Shown here one piece after another: positions 17,457 to 24,837 of a DNA stretch of 50,576 bases. Numbering within the stretch: position 1 is the stretch's first letter; the number at the start of each line of letters is the position of its first letter. A program made the position numbers and the translations under genes. The notes under the pieces are model-generated. The model was not told the origin of the DNA, made no database searches, and saw only the letters and a list, made by a program, of their open reading frames with translations. This stretch comes from Lachnospiraceae bacterium UBA7199 (GTDB lineage: Bacteria > Bacillota > Clostridia > Lachnospirales > Lachnospiraceae), in the NCBI GenBank assembly GCA_002490775.1, contig DKUR01000045.1, forward strand, positions 1 to 50,576. The letters run 5' to 3'.

Positions 17457-18800
17457 ATGCAGAATGGAATTATGATTCAGTTGCCTGAAAAGGTAACATA
17501 TATTATAAATACGATTATGGAAGCCGGCTACGAAGCATATGCAGTAGGCGGCTGCATTCGTGATTCTATTTTGGGCAGAATACCAGATGATTGGGATATT
17601 ACCACCTCGGCATCTCCCTATCGGGTAAAGGAGTTGTTTCAGCATACCATTGATACGGGACTGAAACATGGGACAGTTACAGTCATGGTTGACCGGGAAG
17701 GATTTGAAGTGACCACCTACCGCATTGATGGCGCATATGAGGATGGAAGACATCCCAAGGAGGTAATGTTTACTGCCAGCTTGGCGGAGGATTTAAAACG
17801 GAGAGATTTTACTATCAATGCAATGGCTTATAATGATGATGCCGGACTGGTGGATGAATTCGGAGGAATGGCGGATCTAAAAGATCAAGTGATCCGCTGT
17901 GTGGGCAGCCCTAGAGAGCGGTTTATGGAAGATGCTCTGCGGATTATGCGCGCAGTAAGGTTCTCAGCACAGTTGGGGTATGAGATTGAACTGGAAACAA
18001 AAGCTGCTCTCAGGGAACTTGCGCCGAAGCTTGCCTGTATCAGTGCCGAAAGGATTCAGACGGAACTGGTCAAGCTGGTTACATCACCTCATCCTGAAAA
18101 TTTAAGGATTGCTTATGCAACAGGAATTACCAGGGTGATTTTGCCGGAGTTTGATGTATGCATGGAAACAGAACAGAACAATCCGCATCACTGCTACAAC
18201 GTGGGAGAGCATATTTTAAAATCTATGGAGAAGGTAAAGCCGGATAAAATCCTGCGTCTTGCCATGTTGTTTCATGACATTGGAAAACCTGAAACAATCA
18301 TGATGGATGATAAGGGGATTTGCCATTTTCACGGACATCAGACAGTTTCTGAGGAAATGACGCTGAAAATATTGAAGAGGCTTAAATTTGACAACTATAC
18401 AATCCATATGGTTGCAAAGCTGGTCAGATATCATGATTATGAGGTAGAGGCAAAAGAAAAAAATGTAAGGCGTGCAGTTATGAAAATTGGCGAAGATATC
18501 TTTCCTCTTTTGCTTCAGGTTAAAGAAGCAGATTTGGAGGCACAAAGCGCATATCTTCGGGAGGAAAAGAAAGAAAAACTGAAGGCGGTTATAAACGTCT
18601 ATGAACAAGTGACTGCCAAGGGACAGTGTGTATCTTTAAAAACCCTTGCGGTAACAGGAAAAGATCTGATCAAAGAAGCGGACATGCAGCCCGGTCCTGA
18701 AATTGGAGAAATACTGCACCGGCTGCTGGATATAGTGATAGAAGAGCCCGGTCAGAATGAGAGAGAAAATCTGTTGAAGTTGGCAAGACAAATTAAGTAA
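17457..18800 (+). CDS. cca: CCA tRNA nucleotidyltransferase (with HD domain)
   Basis: Adds or repairs the 3' CCA end of tRNA. The class II nucleotidyltransferase core has VGGCIRDSILGRIPDDWDI near residues 26-44, holding the DxD metal site. RRDFTINAMAY and the GSPRERFMEDALRIMRAVRF region follow. The second half carries an HD phosphohydrolase domain with LFHDIGKPE and KLVRYHD. It is 447 residues, typical of clostridial enzymes. AAGGAATAACG precedes the ATG, 25 bases after proS, so the two are probably co-transcribed. Confidence 0.92.
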   Translation: MQNGIMIQLPEKVTYIINTIMEAGYEAYAVGGCIRDSILGRIPDDWDITTSASPYRVKELFQHTIDTGLKHGTVTVMVDREGFEVTTYRIDGAYEDGRHPKEVMFTASLAEDLKRRDFTINAMAYNDDAGLVDEFGGMADLKDQVIRCVGSPRERFMEDALRIMRAVRFSAQLGYEIELETKAALRELAPKLACISAERIQTELVKLVTSPHPENLRIAYATGITRVILPEFDVCMETEQNNPHHCYNVGEHILKSMEKVKPDKILRLAMLFHDIGKPETIMMDDKGICHFHGHQTVSEEMTLKILKRLKFDNYTIHMVAKLVRYHDYEVEAKEKNVRRAVMKIGEDIFPLLLQVKEADLEAQSAYLREEKKEKLKAVINVYEQVTAKGQCVSLKTLAVTGKDLIKEADMQPGPEIGEILHRLLDIVIEEPGQNERENLLKLARQIK

Positions 18801-18856
18801 TACTTTATAGTGGTTACTCATATGATAGGATATGACACAAATTGGGGGTAATCACT

Positions 18857-19831
18857 GTGAATGACAGAAGCGTCAGTCTGCTGGACAATTATGATATAGA
18901 GGTGCTTCGGACCTGGAAGGGACGGGGCGCTATTCTTTGTGAAACGGGGAAGGGGATCCTTGTATTAAAGGAATATGCCGGACATAAGGAAAAAGCCGTT
19001 TTTCAGGATGCATTGCTTACCCTGGTGAAAGAAAATGGATTTAATTATGTGGAAAGTATTCTTAAGAATAAGGAACAGGAGTTGATTACGCAGGATCAGG
19101 AGGGTAATTCTTATATTCTTAAGACTTATTTTGACGGCAGGGAATGTAATGTAAGAGATATGGAGGAATGCAGGCAGGCTGTACAGACGTTGGCAAAGCT
19201 GCATAAAGCTTCACAGGTAACAGAAGACTTCTTGGGAGGCGTTGTGCTTCATCCTGCCCATTTGGAGTTTGAAAAGCATAATAAGGAATTACGTAAAGTC
19301 AGAAAGTTTATAAAGGGAAGAAGCCAGAAAACGGATTTTGAGATTTGCCTTATGAAAAGCTATGACTACTTTTTTAATCTGGCACTACAGGTTACGGAAG
19401 AACTGCGTTTTTATCAAAAGGAAGAGAAGTTGTATTTTATTTGTCATGGGGATTATCAGCATCATAATATTATTCTGACAGATGGGCAGATGAATTTGAT
19501 TAATTTTGAAAAATGTACTCCTGACAGTCCTGTCAGGGACCTGTATCTTTTTATGAGAAAGCTGTTGGAAAAAAGCAACTGGGATGAGAATGCAGGATTT
19601 GAAATAATAAATTCCTATCATTTGGAAAGAAACATGGAAAAAGAAGAATACCGTCAGTTATATTACCGTTTGGCTTACCCTGAAAAATTCTGGAAGATAG
19701 TTAATTTTTATTATAATTCCGGTAAGGCATGGATTCCCGGAAAAAATCTGGAGAAGCTGGTCAAGGTGATCAATCAGGAAAAAGAAAAACAATGCTTTCT
19801 GGAAAAATTTAAAAACAAGTATGGAGTGTAG
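18857..19831 (+). CDS. CotS-family spore coat protein (kinase-like fold)
   Basis: Belongs to the CotS/CotI/YutH family of aminoglycoside-phosphotransferase-like proteins found in spore coats. The catalytic-loop motif ICHGDYQHHNIIL is near residues 195-207. The following metal-binding DFD of the kinase fold reads NFE (MNLINFEKC), so the key Asp is an Asn and phosphotransfer is doubtful. The GTG at 18857 is preferred because GGGGG lies 8 bases upstream; the TTG at 18842 precedes that site. CATATGATA at 18819-18827 resembles a sigma-K -10 element, a weak hint of late mother-cell expression. Confidence 0.78.
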   Translation: MNDRSVSLLDNYDIEVLRTWKGRGAILCETGKGILVLKEYAGHKEKAVFQDALLTLVKENGFNYVESILKNKEQELITQDQEGNSYILKTYFDGRECNVRDMEECRQAVQTLAKLHKASQVTEDFLGGVVLHPAHLEFEKHNKELRKVRKFIKGRSQKTDFEICLMKSYDYFFNLALQVTEELRFYQKEEKLYFICHGDYQHHNIILTDGQMNLINFEKCTPDSPVRDLYLFMRKLLEKSNWDENAGFEIINSYHLERNMEKEEYRQLYYRLAYPEKFWKIVNFYYNSGKAWIPGKNLEKLVKVINQEKEKQCFLEKFKNKYGV

Positions 19832-19911
19832 TTTTATATTTTCTTCTTTGCATTTACGTGATATACTTGACAATGAGGGTGGAGTATTGTTTAAAGGTAT
19901 AGGGAAAGAAA

Positions 19912-21324
19912 ATGAATTTAAAAGATAAAATACCAAAGATAATCAAACCAGTTTTATGCGGCATCTGTCTGGTGCTTACCGGATGCAGTGCTGCCAGTAT
20001 GGCACAGGAATCGACCTTTGAAAGCGCCTATGAAAACGGTGTGGAAGAAGAAAAAGTGAATATATATACCTCCACAGCATCTGTAATTATACGTTCTGTA
20101 AATGAAGAGGAGCAGAAGATCAGCATGTATCTGCTCAACCGAAATGAAAACAGGGATATGGGTTATAATGGCGCTACAGTAGTGCAGGATAAGTATGGAA
20201 GTGCAATGACTATTGCCCAGTTAAAGCCAGGAGATATTGCTGAAATCACTTATAACAGCGAGCTTGAAAGGGCAGGTTCTATTACGCTTTCAGAAGATGC
20301 ATGGAGTTACGAAGGTGTAACCAAGTACAATTTGAATATTGGAAATGGAAATGCTTCTATTGGGGATGAGACATTCAGCATTGACAATAAAGTATTGGTT
20401 TTTTCAGATGGTCATGTGATCAATCCGGCTCAGATAATTAATCAGGATGTGCTTACTATTCGTGGAAAAGGGCATAGTATTATGAGCATTACTGTGGAAA
20501 AAGGGCATGGATATCTTGATATTAAAAATGATGAGGCAGTTTTGGGCAGCTTTATCGAAGTGGGACAAACTGTAATATCGCAGATAGCCCCTGATATGTT
20601 GATCACGGTTCCGGAGGGAAATTACACAGTCAGGATTATCGGAGAAGGAATTGACGAGTCCAGAGAAGTGCAGATAGAGAGAAACAAAGAAACGGTTTTG
20701 GATCTTGGCGATATTGAAGTGGCAAAAATTCAGGATGCGCCTGTGAAATTTGTTATCACACCATCTACAGCATCAGTTTATGTGGATGAGGCGAAGATAG
20801 ACACCAGCCGCACAGTCAGGCTGCCTTTAGGACTTCATCTTGTTACTGCTACAGCTTCCGGATATGATTCTCTTTCTCAGTATTTCCAGATAGAGGATGG
20901 GGTAAATACAGTTAAAATGACGTTGGAAGAGGAGTCTGACATTTCAGGAAATGATATTTTTTCCAGTGAAAAAGAGGAACCTACGATTACGATTGAGGCA
21001 CCTGTAGGGGCAGAAGTCTATCAGGATAACTTGTATATGGGAATTGTACCGGTTACTTATAACAAGACAGCCGGAGATCATACGATTACCTTAAGAAAAC
21101 CCGGATATATTACAAGAAGCTACGGGATTACTGTGGTAGATGATAAAAATGATGTAACATATGCTTTTCCTGAGTTAGATCCTGAGAATAATACAGTAAG
21201 TGATAATTCCGTTAATGGTCAAAATGGAAATACAAATGGAAGTGGAAGTAATAATACGGTAAGCGGTAATTCCGTAAGCGGCAATTCGGTAAGTGGTAAT
21301 TCTGCTTCAGGCACCAACAAGTAG
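19912..21324 (+). CDS. PEGA-domain surface lipoprotein
   Basis: Secreted lipoprotein of 470 residues. The signal peptide ends in lipobox LVLTGC with Cys at 25. The middle contains two PEGA-like beta-rich repeats, one near residues 280-345 (ITPSTASVYVDEAKI) and one near 360-420 (IEAPVGAEVYQDNLYMGIVP). The tail is low-complexity, rich in Asn, Ser and Gly, with three SGNSV/SGNSA units. PEGA domains occur in surface and S-layer-associated proteins; no enzymatic function is visible. A stop and AT-rich intergenic region precede hup. Confidence 0.78.
   Translation: MNLKDKIPKIIKPVLCGICLVLTGCSAASMAQESTFESAYENGVEEEKVNIYTSTASVIIRSVNEEEQKISMYLLNRNENRDMGYNGATVVQDKYGSAMTIAQLKPGDIAEITYNSELERAGSITLSEDAWSYEGVTKYNLNIGNGNASIGDETFSIDNKVLVFSDGHVINPAQIINQDVLTIRGKGHSIMSITVEKGHGYLDIKNDEAVLGSFIEVGQTVISQIAPDMLITVPEGNYTVRIIGEGIDESREVQIERNKETVLDLGDIEVAKIQDAPVKFVITPSTASVYVDEAKIDTSRTVRLPLGLHLVTATASGYDSLSQYFQIEDGVNTVKMTLEEESDISGNDIFSSEKEEPTITIEAPVGAEVYQDNLYMGIVPVTYNKTAGDHTITLRKPGYITRSYGITVVDDKNDVTYAFPELDPENNTVSDNSVNGQNGNTNGSGSNNTVSGNSVSGNSVSGNSASGTNK
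21259..21303 (+). repeat. Three tandem 15-bp repeats in the lipoprotein tail
   Basis: Units GTAAGCGGTAATTCC, GTAAGCGGCAATTCG and GTAAGTGGTAATTCT follow directly and encode the SGNS(V/A) tail. Codon-multiple units can change number by slippage without a frameshift. Confidence 0.85.
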
Positions 21325-21398
21325 ATGGATGATTTGGATGGGGAATGGTGAAAAATCCCGAAAACCGCATAAAATCCATAAAAAAGCACAATTTTACC

Positions 21399-21427
21399 TT
21401 GACAAACATAAGTAAAGACGATATATA
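21399..21427 (+). promoter_or_regulatory. Promoter of the HU gene
   Basis: TTGACA (21399-21404) is followed after 17 bases by TATATA (21422-21427), inside a run of alternating AT from 21421 to 21435. This fits a strong promoter for an abundant protein. Confidence 0.75.
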
Positions 21428-21495
21428 TATATATACAGACGTTTCAAAAGAGACATCTACGAAAAAACACTCATAATTAAGAGGAGGAGTTCGAA

Positions 21496-21771
21496 ATGAA
21501 CAAAACAGAGTTAGTAGCTGCTATGGCAGATCAGGCTGGATTATCCAAGAAGGATGCAGAAAAGGCTTTAAAGGCTTTTACTGATGTTGTTTCAGAAGAA
21601 TTAAAGAAAGATGGAAAGGTTCAGTTAGTTGGTTTTGGTACTTTCGAAGTATCCAAGAGAGCAGCTAGAGAAGGCAGAAACCCTCAGACTGGTGCGGTTA
21701 TGTCTATCGCAGCTTCCAAAGCTCCTAAATTTAAAGCTGGCAAGGCTTTAAAGGATATGATTAACGAATAA
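21496..21771 (+). CDS. hup: DNA-binding protein HU
   Basis: Nucleoid-associated histone-like protein of 91 residues. It starts MNKTELVAAMADQAGLSKKDAEKAL and has the signature VGFGTFEVSKRAAREGRNPQTG near residues 46-67, the beta-arm that inserts into the DNA minor groove. GAGGAGG lies upstream. It has its own promoter and is followed by a strong terminator, so it is probably transcribed mainly alone, as expected for an abundant protein. Confidence 0.96.
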   Translation: MNKTELVAAMADQAGLSKKDAEKALKAFTDVVSEELKKDGKVQLVGFGTFEVSKRAAREGRNPQTGAVMSIAASKAPKFKAGKALKDMINE

Positions 21772-21783
21772 GTTAGGCATCTT

Positions 21784-21810
21784 AGGGACCTGCATTTTGC
21801 AGGTCCTTTT
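21784..21810 (+). terminator. Terminator after hup
   Basis: GGACCTGCA (21786-21794) pairs with TGCAGGTCC (21798-21806) around a TTT loop, followed by TTTT. Confidence 0.9.
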
Positions 21811-21833
21811 GCGTATAATGAGAAAGGATAAAT

Positions 21834-22073
21834 ATGAGACTTGACAAATATTTAAAAGTTTCCCGCCTGATCAAAAGAAGGACAGTTGCAAACGAAGCCT
21901 GTGATGCGGGAAGAGTTATGATAAATGATAAGCCTGCAAAAGCATCTGCAAATGTAAAGCAGGGAGATATTATTACCATTGCATTTGGCAATAAGGATGT
22001 GAAGGTGGAAGTTTTGAGTGTACAGGAGACGGTAAAAAAAGAAGAAGCGAAAGAATTGTTCCGTTATATATAA
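21834..22073 (+). CDS. rqcP: S4-domain RNA-binding protein RqcP (YabO-like)
   Basis: Small basic S4 protein of 79 residues starting MRLDKYLKVSRLIKRRTVANEACDAG (read in two parts). In Bacillus subtilis the orthologue acts with RqcH at the peptidyl-tRNA on stalled 50S subunits to add C-terminal alanine tails. The S4 fold (residues 1-60) and the position between hup and yabP match the Bacillus order. AGAAAGGATAA precedes the ATG. Confidence 0.9.
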   Translation: MRLDKYLKVSRLIKRRTVANEACDAGRVMINDKPAKASANVKQGDIITIAFGNKDVKVEVLSVQETVKKEEAKELFRYI

Positions 22074-22193
22074 GTTGAAAATGTTAGTCTATAAATTACT
22101 TTTTTATAATATAATCTTTTATAGGAGATAGAGGTAAAGCTTCTGCTCCTGCAATGGCAGTCGTATTTTGCTTTGCAAAACAAGGAGGATTAT

Positions 22194-22481
22194 ATGGAAG
22201 ACTTAAATGCAAGTAAGCGGGCGCATAAGCTGATATTGAATAATAGAAGGACATGTAATTTGACGGGAGTCAGTGATGTCTTGTCTTTTGACGAAAATGA
22301 AATAATTTTGGAAACAGATCAGGGAATGCTGATGATCAAAGGAAATGAACTCCATGTAAACAGATTGACGCTGGATAAGGGAGAAGTAGATGTGGACGGA
22401 AGAATCGACAGCTTTACTTATTCGGAGCAGTCCAGTTTGGGATCGAAAGGGGAATCCCTGCTTAGCAGATTATTTAAGTAG
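22194..22481 (+). CDS. yabP: Sporulation protein YabP
   Basis: Family of small mother-cell sporulation proteins. It is 95 residues, starting MEDLNASKRAHKLILNNRR, with the family pattern LTGVSDVLSFDENEIILETDQG. GTGGT-like features are absent, but length and context match. The ATG at 22194 has AAGGAGG upstream; a reading from 22173 precedes that site. The gene is followed almost directly by yabQ (6 bases between the stop and the ATG). Confidence 0.88.
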   Translation: MEDLNASKRAHKLILNNRRTCNLTGVSDVLSFDENEIILETDQGMLMIKGNELHVNRLTLDKGEVDVDGRIDSFTYSEQSSLGSKGESLLSRLFK

Positions 22482-22487
22482 GTGCAT

Positions 22488-22976
22488 ATGAGCCAGAATA
22501 TTGTAAATGAAGTGACCTTTTTACTGCATTCTTTTCTCATGGGAATCATTATTACCTTTGTGTATGATGGATTTTTGATTTTGCGCCGGCTGATCCGCCA
22601 CAGCCTGTTTTTAATTTCAATTGAAGATTTAATTTTCTGGATTGCCTGTGCCATAGGCGTGTTTTACATGCTCTATGAGGAAAACAATGGGATTTTACGC
22701 TGGTTTGCAGTATTTGGCGCATCTCTGGGGATGATTGCTTATAAATTAAGTATTAGCGCTGTAATTGTTAATGTGGTGTCAAAGCTTATTGAGCGTATTA
22801 TTTCTGTACTGAAGCGTATATTTTCTTTTTTATTCAAACCATTTAAGTTTTTGGGAAAGAAAGTGTTTCATGTTTGCAGGCGTTCATCTAAAAAAAGCAG
22901 GAAGATATGCAGATGTTTGAAAAACAAGTTGACGGGCAGAATTAAATTACTTAAAATAGTATTATGTAAACGGTAA
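22488..22976 (+). CDS. yabQ: Spore cortex protein YabQ
   Basis: Membrane protein needed for spore cortex formation in Bacillus. About four hydrophobic helices occupy residues 5-100, with the family pattern FLLHSFLMGIIITFVYDGF near the start. The C-terminal 60 residues are strongly basic (KKVFHVCRRSSKKSRKICR). Start at ATG 22488, with AGGTG upstream; a GTG at 22482 directly after the yabP stop is an alternative. The order yabP-yabQ-divIC is conserved in Bacillota. Confidence 0.88.
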   Translation: MSQNIVNEVTFLLHSFLMGIIITFVYDGFLILRRLIRHSLFLISIEDLIFWIACAIGVFYMLYEENNGILRWFAVFGASLGMIAYKLSISAVIVNVVSKLIERIISVLKRIFSFLFKPFKFLGKKVFHVCRRSSKKSRKICRCLKNKLTGRIKLLKIVLCKR

Positions 22977-23023
22977 ATTATTCGTTATCCTTTATAGGAT
23001 ATGAAATAGAAGTGGGGAGAAAT

Positions 23024-23329
23024 ATGGCAAAGAAAGCAGCATACAGGAAAAAACGTCAAAATCGTTTTGGCATGTTTCTGGTTTCTATTGTTGTAATCAT
23101 GATGCTGATCGTGGTAGCCTGTAACAGCGTGGAATTAATGGCAAAAAGAGAAACCTACAGGCAGAAAGAAGCCGCTTTAGAGGAGCAGATTGCAGCAGAG
23201 GAAGAACGTGCAAAGGAAATAGAGGAATTTGAAACTTATACACATACCAAGAAATACATTGAGGAAGTGGCAAGAGATAAACTTGGCTTAGTGTATGAAG
23301 GAGAAATTTTATTTAAAGATGAGGATTAA
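23024..23329 (+). CDS. divIC: Cell-division protein DivIC / FtsL-like
   Basis: Bitopic septum-formation protein of 101 residues. A basic cytoplasmic N-terminus (MAKKAAYRKKRQNRF) is followed by one membrane helix near residues 16-38. An extracellular coiled coil (QKEAALEEQIAAEEERAKEIE) and the DivIC-type end VARDKLGLVYEGEILF follow. It binds FtsB/FtsL-type partners at the divisome. The ATG at 23024 has GTGGGGAG upstream. The stop codon is inside the stem of the terminator that follows. Confidence 0.9.
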   Translation: MAKKAAYRKKRQNRFGMFLVSIVVIMMLIVVACNSVELMAKRETYRQKEAALEEQIAAEEERAKEIEEFETYTHTKKYIEEVARDKLGLVYEGEILFKDED

Positions 23330-23354
23330 GCAGACATGTAATGTGTCTGCTTTT
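23328..23354 (+). terminator. Terminator after divIC
   Basis: AAGCAGACA (23328-23336) pairs perfectly with TGTCTGCTT (23344-23352), followed by TT. It overlaps the divIC stop codon and separates divIC from spoIIE. Confidence 0.8.
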
Positions 23355-23432
23355 GTTAACATAAGGATGGCTGGCAAAGCCTGGTATCCGTTGTTTAACA
23401 TAAGGATGGCTGGCAAGATGGGATATCTGTTG
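23355..23432. repeat. Tandem pair of 39-base hairpin repeats (locus 1)
   Basis: Two adjacent 39-base units (23355-23393 and 23394-23432) both begin TTAACATAAGGATGGCTGGC (with one extra base before) and end near TTG. The first folds: GGATGGCTGGC (from 23365) pairs with GCCTGGTATCC (to 23389) around AAA, with two internal mismatches. The second unit has decayed in its right arm. The same unit occurs twice at 41640-41716. Confidence 0.85.
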
Positions 23433-23437
23433 CTTTT

Positions 23438-23503
23438 TGTCAAAAAGTTTTCTGTTTTTTCTGCCTGCTTTTGACAAACTGTTTGTCCAGTGTTTTGTAT
23501 AAT
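23438..23503 (+). promoter_or_regulatory. spoIIE promoter with 21-base spacer and Spo0A-like sites
   Basis: TTGACA (23471-23476) and TATAAT (23498-23503) are exact consensus hexamers but are 21 bases apart, as in the Spo0A-activated spoIIE promoter of Bacillus subtilis. The perfect palindrome GACAAAC-T-GTTTGTC (23473-23487) overlaps the -35. TGTCAAA (23438-23444) lies further upstream. Both resemble the 0A box TGTCGAA with one change. Confidence 0.75.
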
Positions 23504-23508
23504 ATTCG

Positions 23509-23574
23509 TTACAATTCAGCTAAATGATAAAGATGAGCTGCGTATGCCTTTACGAATGCAGGGCTGAACTGTAA
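23509..23574 (+). other. Hairpin at predicted 5' end of spoIIE mRNA
   Basis: TTACAATTCAGC (23509-23520) pairs with GCTGAACTGTAA (23563-23574), 11 of 12 positions. The 42-base loop can itself fold (CTGC-CGTA-type arms near 23537-23560). It starts at the expected transcription start and ends just before the ribosome site. Confidence 0.6.
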
Positions 23575-23593
23575 TTAGGAGGAATCAGTCATT

Positions 23594-24799
23594 ATGAAAA
23601 AGCAGATATCAGTTGAAAAGGAAGAATTTAACAGCATACTGCCGGAGTATGGCAGGAGAAAGCTGCTCACTTATGCAGACTCCATCAGGGAACTGGCAGA
23701 AAGCTTCAGGGAAACGGAAAGTAACAGAGAAGAAATAAAAAGGACAGTGGAAACAGACAGAAAAGATTACATATGGCAGAAGCGTCTGAATGAGAATAAA
23801 GATTTGATGATAGAACATTTAGAGGAAATGGCAAAGATCATGACACAGCTTGCCGATGAGACCAGAAAATGTGTCCCATTAGGGGAGCGCCGGTTTAAAC
23901 AGATTGCACATGCGCTTAGAGAGGTGGATATACAGATTAAAAGTCTGTACTTAATAGAGAACGAAGCAGGGCGGATGGAAATTTCTCTTACCATAAGAAC
24001 AGTAAAGAAAAATACACTTTCAGCAGAAGATCTCGGGGATTTATTATCTGTACTTTTGAATATGCGCCTGACCGGTGCACAGGATAATGCTTTTTTTATA
24101 GGGGAAGACTGGCAAACTTTTTATTATGTGGAAGAGGCCAGATTTCATATACTTACAGGGATTGCAAAGGCTGTAAAGGAGACAGAGAAAATTTCGGGAG
24201 ACAATTATGCATTTTTTGAAACAGAACAGGGAAATCTTACAGCGGTTCTTTCCGATGGGATGGGTTCAGGGGATAAAGCCTGTAATGACAGTACTATGGT
24301 AGTGGAATTAATGGAAAAATTTCTGGAGGCAGGATTTCAGATGGAGATGGCAATCCAGATGATCAACAGTGCGCTGCTTACCGGAGAAGATAATTCCAAT
24401 ATGTCTACGTTGGATCTGTGCAGCATAGATTTATATTGTGGAGAATGTCGTTTTGTAAAAGTGGGGAGTGCATGTTCTTATATTAAAAGGCAGCATTTGG
24501 TGGATCGGATTTCTTCGGGAAATCTTCCCTTAGGAATTTTTCAAAGGCCGGATATGGAAGCAGTAGGAAGAACACTTATGGATGGAGACTATATTATTAT
24601 GGTTTCAGATGGTGTACTAGACGCACTTTCTCAAGGGATTGGAGAGGACATGCTTTCGGAATTAATTGGCAGTACCAATTTGGAAAATCCAGGTGAGATG
24701 GCCAATGCAATTTTAAATTTCTGTATTCATCAGTGCAAGGGGCATATTAGGGATGATATGACGATTCTGGTGATTGGAATATGGAAAAAAGAGGACTAG
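23594..24799 (+). CDS. spoIIE: SpoIIE-type PP2C serine phosphatase lacking the membrane domain
   Basis: Homologue of the sporulation phosphatase that dephosphorylates SpoIIAA and so activates sigma-F in the forespore. Residues about 195-400 form a PP2C domain with SGDNYAFFE, the metal-site SDGMGSGD, VGSACSYIKR, SGNLPLGI, VSDGVLD and RDDMTILVI. All match the Bacillus pattern. Residues 1-190 are helical and charged and resemble the central region. The ten membrane helices of standard SpoIIE (about 800 residues) are missing, and the promoter and leader lie directly upstream, so this is not a broken gene. TTAGGAGG precedes the ATG. Confidence 0.87.
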   Translation: MKKQISVEKEEFNSILPEYGRRKLLTYADSIRELAESFRETESNREEIKRTVETDRKDYIWQKRLNENKDLMIEHLEEMAKIMTQLADETRKCVPLGERRFKQIAHALREVDIQIKSLYLIENEAGRMEISLTIRTVKKNTLSAEDLGDLLSVLLNMRLTGAQDNAFFIGEDWQTFYYVEEARFHILTGIAKAVKETEKISGDNYAFFETEQGNLTAVLSDGMGSGDKACNDSTMVVELMEKFLEAGFQMEMAIQMINSALLTGEDNSNMSTLDLCSIDLYCGECRFVKVGSACSYIKRQHLVDRISSGNLPLGIFQRPDMEAVGRTLMDGDYIIMVSDGVLDALSQGIGEDMLSELIGSTNLENPGEMANAILNFCIHQCKGHIRDDMTILVIGIWKKED

Positions 24800-24801
24800 C
24801 T

Positions 24802-24830
24802 TTGACTTTTCCTTTTAATTTCGTTATATT
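24802..24830 (+). promoter_or_regulatory. tilS promoter, predicted leaderless start
   Basis: TTGACT (24802-24807), a 17-base spacer and TATATT (24825-24830) lie in the 38 bases between spoIIE and tilS. The expected transcription start is at or next to the A of the tilS ATG at 24838. There is no Shine-Dalgarno sequence in the gap. Confidence 0.7.
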
Positions 24831-24837
24831 ATAAAGT

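Noticed and set aside
21421..21435. Alternating AT microsatellite
   Set aside because: It is explained as the -10 region of the hup promoter; no separate function is needed.
23355..23432. CRISPR array
   Set aside because: Only two adjacent units, no unique spacers and no cas genes.
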